DNA from: Bacteroidia bacterium
Lineage (GTDB): Bacteria; Bacteroidota; Bacteroidia; J057
DNA: 64,000 bases
Direction of reading: 5' to 3'
Assembly: GCA_033391075.1 (NCBI GenBank)
Contig: JAWPMV010000001.1
Location: forward strand, 3,410,001 to 3,474,000
The position numbers were made by a program, and so were the translations under genes. The notes under the pieces are model-generated. The model was not told the origin of the DNA. It did no database searches and saw only the letters and a list, made by a program, of their open reading frames with translations. This document shows positions 52,755 through 60,318 of this stretch, piece by piece; within the stretch, counting starts at the first letter, position 1, and every line of letters begins with the position of its first letter.

Positions 52755-55295
52755 CTAGAAGCTGATACTTACAGCTCCATTGCTTCCGATAATACCCGGA
52801 TCATAAATCTTGAAGCCGTATTTATCTCCGCGTGTATTGCCGGCTAATCGTACATTAAAATCAAGCCTTAGAGGTATAACTTTCAGGATTCTCTTTTCGA
52901 TTCCCGCATTGAGTTCCAGATAGGCTTCTCTTCCTTCCTGTGCAAGGAGGTGTAATCCTACATATTCACTCAATTTCCATTTTCTTATGCCGGGAATTTT
53001 GTTGAAAATAAATCCTCCAAATGCATGCTCAAGGTGGGCTTCCAGGTAAGGGCGGCTTGATGAAAATTCATAGTAGGGCATTAGAAAAAACTCATCAAAA
53101 CTTCCTTTCTGGACATATATTTCATTTCCCTGGTAGTGAAATAGATCAGGTAAAAAAACTCGATCATCTCTGAGGTATTTTCCGACACTCGCTCGTAAGG
53201 AAGTATTGCCAAATATTCCCAGATTTAGCTGCTGGGAAAGGGATAATTGAATTCTTTCAAAATCGGTATAGAAATCTTCTCTTGCCCAGGAGCGTGTATA
53301 AACAAATTCCACTAAAGGCCAGCCGGAACCCATATTTACTTTATCGTCCGGAAGACTCATATACTTATTGAAGGGCTTGAAACTCAGCTTAGCCTCTGTA
53401 ATCAAAGCTTGATGAGAAGGAATCTGCAAATTGGGATCATATTCTCTATCCTTGAAGAATATAGAATAGTTGCTACTGTTTTGCAGGCTGCTTCTGTTTT
53501 CGTAGCGCCCATTTAAAGAGATAGTAAATCCATTGAACAATTCTCGATCGTAATAAGCTTCCAGAAATTCCTTTCTATATAACCTTACATAACTTCTTTT
53601 GAAGAAGGTAGCAAAGATGCTCCCCAAATTCATATTGATCTGATCCGGTCTACTAAATTGCTGGACAAAATTTCCTCCCATGATCCCAAAGCGCTCTGAT
53701 CGTTTTTTGTTTCCTTCTACATCCAATGCAAGTCTAAATCCCAAGACCTTATTTCCAAAGCCATAGCGAAGCCGATATCCTAATATGGTTTTTTGATTAT
53801 TTTCTCGTTCCCAAATTCTGTCTATCCCCTGCCCTATATAAGCACCTTCAATAGCATTGAAACCGGAGGTATTGCCAAGTCCACTAAATCTCCAGGCAGT
53901 CTTTTTCCGAAAATTCCTGATCGTCCCTCCAGATATCAAGGTCAGCATATTGAATTTTTGGGCGCGAGAAAGAGAGTCCAGGTATTCGGGTGAAGTTCTA
54001 ACTTGCTCAACACTATCCTTAAATTGATAGTCCAGGCTTTCCATTTCGGACAGAGGCATAGGCCGAATACTGTCCCACCAGATTTTGTCTTTATATAAGG
54101 CCGTATCGGCAAAACTGATTTTTTCCAGATTAAACTTTTTCTTTTCTCCACTTTCCCCTACCCTATACTCACTCAATAAAGAAGTAAAGGTGCCGACTAT
54201 CGGGAATTTGAGTATTTGAAAATTAAAACTGAAGGCCATATGCGTGCGTGTACTCAGAGGAAGCCATGCATTTTCTATTCTTCGATATTCCTGTCTGATT
54301 CGAAGGGTATCAACCACCTGTATAGCTTGTTCTTTGGAAACAAACATATCCAGTTTCTGGACCGCATAGGAACTGTCCGCGATATAGATCAATCCCTGAA
54401 AAACAGGATCATGCATACGCTTCGGAATGATGAGAATTTTGTATGCAATTTGTCCCTCAGCCTTGATCTGTCCCAGCAATTTGAATTTATAGTAAAAAAA
54501 AGCATTATCTGAAATGGGGGAAATAATCCCTCTTTCGGCTATCCCTCCTTTAAATGCACGGTTTTCATAGACATCGAATCGATTAAAGGTATTTCCCAGC
54601 GGACTGAATTGCTCTGAGGCGCCACTTATTCGGGTACTTTCAATTTCCTCCCTTACCTTGTTCGGGGCCTTTATATACATGTGGGAAATATTCTCTGAGA
54701 GGAATAGAATATTGGAGGGCAATTCATCCTGCAAACTAAAAGAGTCCACCTCTGCGTTTCCTTTGCTCTGATTCTCAATAAAGCTCTTCATCATACTATC
54801 CAGATCAAAACCTTCCGGAAATCCAATTTGAGCTTTGGTATAAGCTTCATAATCATAGGTAGGAAATGGAACCGCATTCTGCTTTTTATTATCAATGGCC
54901 TGCTGGATAATTGCATAGGCAGGATCTCTCCCATCAGAACTGATAATTACCTGATCCAATACAACCACTTCTTCTTTCATCTGAAAATTTCTCTCAGTGT
55001 TTGAAGTAAGCATGATTTCTTCCTCTATACTCTCATAACCCAAATGTGATATTTTGATCTTATGATTTCCAGCAGGAAGGATTAGACTAAATCGACCTTT
55101 TTGACTGAGGGTCCCATAGCGTGTTTCATCTACAGAAATACTGGCATAATCAAGTTTTTTACCTGTTATTTTATCTGAAATGATTCCTGAAAAACGGTAG
55201 GTATTTTGCGCCTGAGAAGGGAGGTAGATTGATAGAATAAGGATCAGGCAGAAAAAATGATGAAAGAATTTACCAGATTTTGTAGCTACAGTCAT
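52755..55295 (-). CDS. DUF5686/CarboxypepD-reg outer-membrane protein
   Basis: I start it at 55295 (MTVATKSGKFFHHFFCLI), giving 846 residues with a signal peptide ending near SQAQ; upstream codons in the same frame give no plausible N-terminus. A carboxypeptidase regulatory-like (beta-sandwich) domain occupies about residues 38-110 (GIISDKITGKKLDYASISVDE, GNHKIKISHLGYESI). The rest is the DUF5686 region typical of Bacteroidota outer-membrane proteins, ending in repeated aromatic beta strands and a final F residue (GAVSISF), consistent with a TonB-receptor-like barrel without an identifiable plug. No SusD partner is adjacent. The function is unknown. Confidence 0.85.
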   Translation of the reverse strand: MTVATKSGKFFHHFFCLILILSIYLPSQAQNTYRFSGIISDKITGKKLDYASISVDETRYGTLSQKGRFSLILPAGNHKIKISHLGYESIEEEIMLTSNTERNFQMKEEVVVLDQVIISSDGRDPAYAIIQQAIDNKKQNAVPFPTYDYEAYTKAQIGFPEGFDLDSMMKSFIENQSKGNAEVDSFSLQDELPSNILFLSENISHMYIKAPNKVREEIESTRISGASEQFSPLGNTFNRFDVYENRAFKGGIAERGIISPISDNAFFYYKFKLLGQIKAEGQIAYKILIIPKRMHDPVFQGLIYIADSSYAVQKLDMFVSKEQAIQVVDTLRIRQEYRRIENAWLPLSTRTHMAFSFNFQILKFPIVGTFTSLLSEYRVGESGEKKKFNLEKISFADTALYKDKIWWDSIRPMPLSEMESLDYQFKDSVEQVRTSPEYLDSLSRAQKFNMLTLISGGTIRNFRKKTAWRFSGLGNTSGFNAIEGAYIGQGIDRIWERENNQKTILGYRLRYGFGNKVLGFRLALDVEGNKKRSERFGIMGGNFVQQFSRPDQINMNLGSIFATFFKRSYVRLYRKEFLEAYYDRELFNGFTISLNGRYENRSSLQNSSNYSIFFKDREYDPNLQIPSHQALITEAKLSFKPFNKYMSLPDDKVNMGSGWPLVEFVYTRSWAREDFYTDFERIQLSLSQQLNLGIFGNTSLRASVGKYLRDDRVFLPDLFHYQGNEIYVQKGSFDEFFLMPYYEFSSSRPYLEAHLEHAFGGFIFNKIPGIRKWKLSEYVGLHLLAQEGREAYLELNAGIEKRILKVIPLRLDFNVRLAGNTRGDKYGFKIYDPGIIGSNGAVSISF

Positions 55296-55551
55296 GAATG
55301 CTTGAGTGTGTAGATTTCCAAAACTTCCTTTTTTCGCCCTCAATACCAATAATTTAGGAGTAGTGTTTAAAATGTGCGTACGCAAGTTAAATATTTTGTA
55401 GTAAGACGAATAGATAAATTGAAATGGTTGCATTTCCCCTCCTTCGTAATTTTGAAAACATGAAATAAAGCTTCCAGAAAGCAATCTGACAACTGACACC
55501 TTTATTTTGCAGATTCGATCAAAGAGGAAGAAATAGATTAACTACTCATTT

Positions 55552-55559
55552 TATTTTTG
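55552..55559 (+). promoter_or_regulatory. candidate -7 box of the histidine kinase gene
   Basis: TATTTTTG matches the Bacteroidota -7 consensus TAnnTTTG and lies 33 bp before the ATG at 55593. There is no TTTG at the expected -33 position, so support is partial. Confidence 0.3.
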
Positions 55560-55592
55560 TGCTGAATCTATCTAAGCCTAGCAAGAATTATC

Positions 55593-58190
55593 ATGAATGA
55601 ACTTTTTTCACGATTTAGGGAAAAGTGTAATAAGGACCTTCTGATCCTGGCTATACTGAGCGGGACTTTTGCGCTACTTATTTTTTGTATGGATCCTGGC
55701 TCAGTTAAAAAGTTAGCGCTAAGCTTTCCCTGGATCATCAATTTGATTCTGAGTATATCCCACTATTATCGACCAATTCCTGATAAGCATATACGCTCAA
55801 TTAACGTATATACCTGGATTTGCTTTGTCATTTCCATCAGTTTTTACCCGGAGCCATATTTATCAATCATCTGGTCTATTTTTGTCAGCCTCTCTCTCTT
55901 TCTGATAGATTCAAAGAAACTAAGGAAAATAACTGCTATTCTCTTTCTTCCTTTAGCTCTCTACAATTTATTGTATTTCGTTTTTTATGATCCAAGTCAA
56001 CATATTATTGGTAAAGGCCCTCGTGAGATAATTACCTTATTATATGGCATAGCTCTCCTCTCCTATTTTTCCTGGAAGTTTTTCAAAGAGGTTTTTCACA
56101 TCCTTCAGGAAAGAGAGGCGCAATTCAAATTATTCAGAAGCATCCTTGACAATATCCCCGCCGATATTGTAGCTATGAATAAAGACAAGCAACATTTATT
56201 TGTAAACAAAACTGCAGTAAAAAGTCCGGAAGTTCGGGAATTCATGCTGGGAAAAACGGTATTTGAATATTGTGAAGAACGGAATAAGCCTATTGAATTA
56301 GCAATTGAACGAGACGCATCTTTGAATCATGTGCTGGAGAGTGGAGAAGATATTGAATGGGAAGAAGATTTTAATACCCCTCGCGGAGAGATCTCTTATA
56401 TAAGGAGGATTAGTCCGGTAAAAGATGAAAAAGAGGATATTGAGTTATTGATCGCTTATGGTTTCGAAATTACAGAGCGGAAGAAAGCGGAAGCCAGGCT
56501 TAAAAAAAGTGAAGAGGTTCAATCAGCTATCAATTACTTTGCGAAATCTCTCTTTGGACAAAATACAGAGGAAGACATAGTTTGGGATATAGCTGAAAAC
56601 TGTATCCATTATCTGGGTTTTGAAGATTGCGTCATTTACCTCCTGGATGAAAAGAAAGAATTCCTCTTACAAAAAGCGGCTTATGGGGCTAAAGGAAAAG
56701 CTGGTAGACAAATTCTCAATGAAATGAAAATCCCTTTGGGAAAGGGAATTGTTGGCTCTGTAGCTCAAAAGGGGAAAGCCGAAATCGTTGTTGATACTTC
56801 TGAAGATAAAAGATATATCCTGGATGATGAATTAAGGTTGTCTGAAATAGCTGTTCCCATTATTGGACCAGAGGGAGTCTTGGGAGTTATCGATTCAGAA
56901 CATTCTTCCCGGGGATTTTATAGCCAGGGGCATTTGGAAATTCTGGAAGTGATCGCTTCCCTTTGTGCAAATAAACTCATAAAAGCTCGAGCAGACAGAT
57001 TATTGCTGGAATCTAAGGAGAAAGCAGTAGAAGCCACCCGTGCAAAGTCTACCTTCCTCTCTACGATGAGTCATGAGATTAGAACCCCTATGAATGCAGT
57101 AATAGGGATTTCTCATTTGCTCCTGGAAGATCAACCCAAAGCGAGTCAAATTCCAAGCCTTAAGGCCCTGGAGTTTTCCTCCCGCCACCTACTTTCCCTT
57201 ATCAATGATATTCTCGATTACTCTAAAATCGAGGCAGGAAAGCTCAGTTTTGAAAAGGAGTCATTTGATCTCAATGATTTGATGAGCAATGTTCACAAAA
57301 CTTTTTCATTTAAAGCAAAAGATAAAGGAATAGAGTTAAGCAATAGTACTCCCTTAGTAGCAAATTATAAAATCAAGGGAGATTGGGTGCGTTTGAATCA
57401 GATTCTTTCCAATCTGGTAGGCAATGCATTAAAGTTTACGGACCAGGGTAAAGTTGATTTCGGCTTTGAAATAGAAAAAGCGACTGGAAATCAAACAGCA
57501 TTAATCTTTTATGTTGCCGATACGGGTATTGGAATTCCTGCAGATAAGCTTGAAAACATCTTTGAACAATTTACCCAGGCATCCAGCCAAACTACCCGAG
57601 AATACGGAGGTACAGGTTTAGGTCTTGCTATTTGTAAAAAGCTAGTTGAATTACAAGGGGGAGAAATTGGGGTAGAAAGCGAGTCGGGAAAAGGAACCCG
57701 TTTTTGGTTTCGTTTATCATTTGAACAGGGAGGAAAACTGGATCAGCTAAAAAGAGGTCCTGGTGTTTTCAGTTGGAGTAAAGGTTCTCTCAAAGGTATG
57801 AAAGTACTACTGGTTGAAGACAATCGAGTGAATGTGATGGTTGGGAAAAAATATCTAAAGAAATGGGACATTGAAGCTGATGTTGCTGAAAATGGACAAA
57901 TTGCCCTGGAAATGGTTTCAACAAACAGTTATGATTTAATCCTGATGGATCTCAATATGCCAGTCATGGATGGATTAACAGCAACTGAATATATTCGCAA
58001 AAAGGAAGGTAATTATTTTAATCAACTGCCAATCATCGCGCTTACAGCGGATGTTTCAGAGAATGTAAAAGAGAAAATCCTACAATCTGGTATGAATGAT
58101 TACCTTACCAAACCCTTTGATCCAGAAGATTTATTTAAATCTCTTAGCGCCTATTACCCAGGAATTATAGACAATAGAATCTCGATATAA
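55593..58190 (+). CDS. hybrid histidine kinase/response regulator (7TM-like N-terminus, PAS, GAF)
   Basis: An 865-residue sensor. Residues 1-180 form six or so hydrophobic segments, probably a membrane sensor. A PAS domain follows (about 190-300: FRSILDNIPADIVAMNKDKQ to AYGFEITERKKAE), then a GAF domain (about 325-465: ENCIHYLGFEDCVIYLL, PLGKGIVGSVAQKGKAEIVVD). The HisKA helix bears the phospho-acceptor His494 in STMSHEIRTPMNAV. The HATPase domain has the N box VGNALKFTDQG, G1 DTGIGIPADKL and G2 GGTGLGLAICKKLVE. The receiver domain has the acceptor Asp786 in LILMDLNMPVMDG. There is no output domain, so a separate regulator or phosphorelay is needed. The gene ends at a strong hairpin. Confidence 0.93.
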   Translation: MNELFSRFREKCNKDLLILAILSGTFALLIFCMDPGSVKKLALSFPWIINLILSISHYYRPIPDKHIRSINVYTWICFVISISFYPEPYLSIIWSIFVSLSLFLIDSKKLRKITAILFLPLALYNLLYFVFYDPSQHIIGKGPREIITLLYGIALLSYFSWKFFKEVFHILQEREAQFKLFRSILDNIPADIVAMNKDKQHLFVNKTAVKSPEVREFMLGKTVFEYCEERNKPIELAIERDASLNHVLESGEDIEWEEDFNTPRGEISYIRRISPVKDEKEDIELLIAYGFEITERKKAEARLKKSEEVQSAINYFAKSLFGQNTEEDIVWDIAENCIHYLGFEDCVIYLLDEKKEFLLQKAAYGAKGKAGRQILNEMKIPLGKGIVGSVAQKGKAEIVVDTSEDKRYILDDELRLSEIAVPIIGPEGVLGVIDSEHSSRGFYSQGHLEILEVIASLCANKLIKARADRLLLESKEKAVEATRAKSTFLSTMSHEIRTPMNAVIGISHLLLEDQPKASQIPSLKALEFSSRHLLSLINDILDYSKIEAGKLSFEKESFDLNDLMSNVHKTFSFKAKDKGIELSNSTPLVANYKIKGDWVRLNQILSNLVGNALKFTDQGKVDFGFEIEKATGNQTALIFYVADTGIGIPADKLENIFEQFTQASSQTTREYGGTGLGLAICKKLVELQGGEIGVESESGKGTRFWFRLSFEQGGKLDQLKRGPGVFSWSKGSLKGMKVLLVEDNRVNVMVGKKYLKKWDIEADVAENGQIALEMVSTNSYDLILMDLNMPVMDGLTATEYIRKKEGNYFNQLPIIALTADVSENVKEKILQSGMNDYLTKPFDPEDLFKSLSAYYPGIIDNRISI

Positions 58191-58191
58191 T

Positions 58192-58228
58192 AAAAACCCA
58201 CTTCAGCTCTGTACCGAAGTGGGTTTTT
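58192..58228. terminator. bidirectional rho-independent terminator
   Basis: AAAAACCCACTTC (58192-58204) and GAAGTGGGTTTTT (58216-58228) are perfect 13-bp reverse complements with an 11-nt loop; the outer A/T runs give a T-tract on both strands. It ends the kinase gene and the convergent Spy-like gene. Confidence 0.85.
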
Positions 58229-58250
58229 ATCTTTATCAGATACGGTCCAA

Positions 58251-58667
58251 CTAAGGGGTATCTGTATCTTTCTTTCTTTTCCTTCTGGGAGGTCTTTCTC
58301 CATCTTTTCTTCCATCCCTTCTTTTTTCTCGCATCTCCTTTCTATAAGCTTCGTATTTGTCCCACTGTTCAAGGGTCAGAATTCCTTTAATTTGCTCATC
58401 AGCACTTGCCTGAAGCTTCATCATTTCTTCACGCATGGCTTCTCTATCTCCATCTGCCGATTCAAATACTTCCCTTCTTTTGCTACGCATGTCTTCCTGA
58501 ATTGCTTTCATTTCTTCTATCTGATCCTCACTTAAGCTAAGCTTTACTTTGAGGGAGTCTATGTTTTGCTCCATTCCCCTACGCCCACGTCCGCCCGGAC
58601 CTTGAGCCCACATATCTGTTCCCAGAGAAATCAATACGCCTAATAGCAGGTATTTTAAAAGTTTCAT
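58251..58667 (-). CDS. Spy/CpxP-like periplasmic protein
   Basis: A 138-residue exported protein (signal peptide MKLLKYLLLGVLISLGTDMWAQ). The mature part is highly charged and helical, with two LTxxQ-type stretches: KLSLSEDQIEEMKAIQEDM (residues about 42-60) and GILTLEQWDKYEAYR, the repeated motif of the CpxP/Spy chaperone fold. A Gly/Arg-rich segment (GPGGRGRRG) follows the signal and a very basic tail (KRRDGRKDGERPPRRKRKKD) ends the protein. These cradle-shaped dimers are periplasmic chaperones or metal-stress sensors. It is convergent with the kinase gene and shares its terminator. Confidence 0.85.
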   Translation of the reverse strand: MKLLKYLLLGVLISLGTDMWAQGPGGRGRRGMEQNIDSLKVKLSLSEDQIEEMKAIQEDMRSKRREVFESADGDREAMREEMMKLQASADEQIKGILTLEQWDKYEAYRKEMREKRRDGRKDGERPPRRKRKKDTDTP

Positions 58668-58804
58668 AATAATTAATTAAATGCTGTGGATGTTGTCTTT
58701 TCTTACAGAATGCCAAAGGTCTTACATCTGCCTTTGAACTTAATTTTCAATTCTTAGACAAATAAAGTATTGCTAATATTCCCTTCTGGCACAATTTCTG
58801 CAAA

Positions 58805-58981
58805 ATGAACAAACGAAGAGATTACACTCCTACAAATCTCCTGGAAGGATCGGTCATTACCCCTGACCACTTTAGTAGAAAAATCCTCCAATATATTACA
58901 CATTACATAGCTAAGCCGACTGAAACAATCCCGAGGAATGAAGAATTTTTTCTTACCCTTTTAAAATTGTTTTTTTATTAA
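58805..58981 (+). CDS. possible 58-residue protein in the region before the repeat array
   Basis: An ATG at 58805 opens a 58-codon frame: MNKRRDYTPTNLLEGSV at the start, ENFF-like RNEEFFLTLLKLFFY at the end. Codon use is not random-looking, with early basic residues. It has no recognised motif and no detectable promoter, so it is a weak prediction. The surrounding stretch (58668-59035) is otherwise empty. Confidence 0.25.
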   Translation: MNKRRDYTPTNLLEGSVITPDHFSRKILQYITHYIAKPTETIPRNEEFFLTLLKLFFY

Positions 58982-59035
58982 TTTTTATAAAAAATAGAAT
59001 AAATGTTTCATTTTTAAGCAAAATCTTACTTTTAA

Positions 59036-59066
59036 CTTGAAGCATTAAATAATATTATTACATTTG
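59036..59066 (+). promoter_or_regulatory. Bacteroidota-type promoter before the hairpin array
   Basis: CTTG (59036-59039) lies exactly 19 bp before TACATTTG (59059-59066), the Bacteroidota sigma-ABfr layout TTTG-N19-TAnnTTTG with one mismatch in the -33 box. Transcription would start near 59073, 8 bp before the ATG of the 19-codon ORF. Confidence 0.6.
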
Positions 59067-59080
59067 TAACGTAGTTAAAA

Positions 59081-59140
59081 ATGAAAGAAATCAAATCGCA
59101 CAAACGAAATAACCGTTCTTTCAAGAAAAACTACAGTTGA
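59081..59140 (+). CDS. possible 19-residue leader peptide (MKEIKSHKRNNRSFKKNYS)
   Basis: The 19-codon ORF starts just after the predicted transcription start and ends before the repeat array. The peptide is strongly basic (7 Lys/Arg of 19). Nothing else in the window resembles it. It may be a leader peptide of the array transcript or a chance ORF; the position right after a good promoter is the only support. Confidence 0.3.
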   Translation: MKEIKSHKRNNRSFKKNYS

Positions 59141-59212
59141 TCCAAAGAGTAAGCGAGACAGTCCAAAAACTCCCTATACTTGTAACATCAACAGCAAGAT
59201 ATTTGACATTCT

Positions 59213-60200
59213 GATTTACTCTCCCGGCTAAGTCTGACTCACTCAATGAGTATGGGCTGCTTAGTTTTTAGAGCAAGGGCTGAGGTTGATTCATGCAAAG
59301 CATTCGAGTCCCTCGGTTTTTAGAGCAAGGGCTGAGGTTGATTCATGCAAAGCATTCGAGTCCCTCGGTTTTTAGAGCAAGGGCTGAGGTTGATTCACAC
59401 AAAGTGTTCGAGTCCCTCGGTTTTTAGAGCAAGGGCTGAGGTTGATTCATGCAAAGCATTTGAGTCCCTCGGTTTTTAGAGCAAGGGCTGAGGTTGATTC
59501 ATGCAAAGCATTTGAGTCCCTCGGTTTTTAGAGCAAGGGCTGAGGTTGATTCATGCAAAGCATTTGAGTCCCTCGGTTTTTAGAGCAAGGGCTGAGGTTG
59601 ATTCATGCAAAGCATTCGAGTCCCTCGGTTTTTAGAGCAAGGGCTGAGGTCGATTCATGCAAAGCATTTGAGTCCCTCGGTTTTTAGAGCAAGGGCTGAG
59701 GTTGATTCATGCAAAGCATTCGAGTCCCTCGGTTTTTAGAGCAAGGGCTGAGGTTGATTCATGCAAAGCATTTGAGTCCCTCGGTTTTTAGAGCAAGGGC
59801 TGAGGTTGATTCATGCAAAGCATTTGAGTCCCTCGGTTTTTAGAGCAAGGGCTGAGGTCGATTCATGCAAAGCATTTGAGTCCCTCGGTTTTTAGAGCAA
59901 GGGCTGAGGTTGATTCATGCAAAGCATTCGAGTCCCTCGGTTTTTAGAGCAAGGGCTGAGGTTGATTCATGCAAAGCATTCGAGTCCCTCGGTTTTTAGA
60001 GCAAGGGCTGAGGTTGATTCACACAAAGTGTTCGAGTCCCTCGGTTTTTAGAGCAAGGGCTGAGGTCGATTCATGCAAAGCATTCGAGTCCCTCGGTTTT
60101 TAGAGCAAGGGCTGAGGTTGATTCATGCAAAGCATTTGAGTCCCTCGGTTTTTAGAGCAAGGGCTGAGGTTGATTCATGCAAAGCATTTGAGTCCCTCGG
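59213..60200 (+). repeat. tandem array of one diverged and 18 near-identical 52-bp hairpin units, each followed by TTTTTA
   Basis: Units 1-18 occupy 59265-60200 without gaps (18 x 52 bp); unit 0 (59213-59264) is a diverged copy that aligns without indels. Each unit is a 15-nt linker (TTTTTAGAGCAAGGG in units 1-18) followed by a 37-nt hairpin: outer stem CTGAGG/CCTCGG, left bulge TT or TC, middle stem GATTC/GAGTC, inner stem ATGC/GCAT with an AAA loop, right bulge TC or TT. Units 3 and 15 have inner stem ACAC/GTGT, a double compensatory change. In unit 0 the stems are CTAAGT/GCTTAG and ACTC/GAGT with the same geometry. The T-tract directly after each hairpin makes each unit look like an intrinsic terminator in + orientation. 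The period is not a multiple of three and no spacers exist. Confidence 0.95.
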
Positions 60201-60206
60201 TTTTTT

Positions 60207-60238
60207 AAAGCCATCTGTGAAAGCAGGTGGCTTTTTTT
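60207..60238 (+). terminator. strong terminator closing the hairpin array
   Basis: AAAGCCATCTG (60207-60217) and CAGGTGGCTTT (60224-60234) form an 11-bp stem with one G-T wobble, loop TGAAAG, followed by a run of T to 60238. It is unrelated in sequence to the array hairpins and insulates the array from the GTPase gene. Confidence 0.85.
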
Positions 60239-60318
60239 ATTTCTGCTCGTGACCAAATTCCTCCCTAGCCATCATTAGAATACTATCTTTCAGACTTTTG
60301 CAGTAGATTGCAATACAC

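Noticed and set aside
59301-59316. tRNA fragment (the repeats contain TTCGAGTCCC, as in a T-arm)
   Set aside because: The 5' partner for the T-stem is missing and no D- or anticodon arm can be folded; the match is part of the array hairpin.
59265-60200. CRISPR array
   Set aside because: There are no variable spacers: the whole 52-bp period is repeated, with only a few fixed substitutions, and no cas genes are in the window.
59265-60200. Coding repeat protein
   Set aside because: The 52-bp period is not a multiple of three, so no frame stays open across the array.
59265-60200. Integron cassette array or attC-like recombination sites
   Set aside because: The bulged hairpins recall attC sites, but there are no cassette ORFs between them, no R-box GTTRRRY and no integrase in the window.
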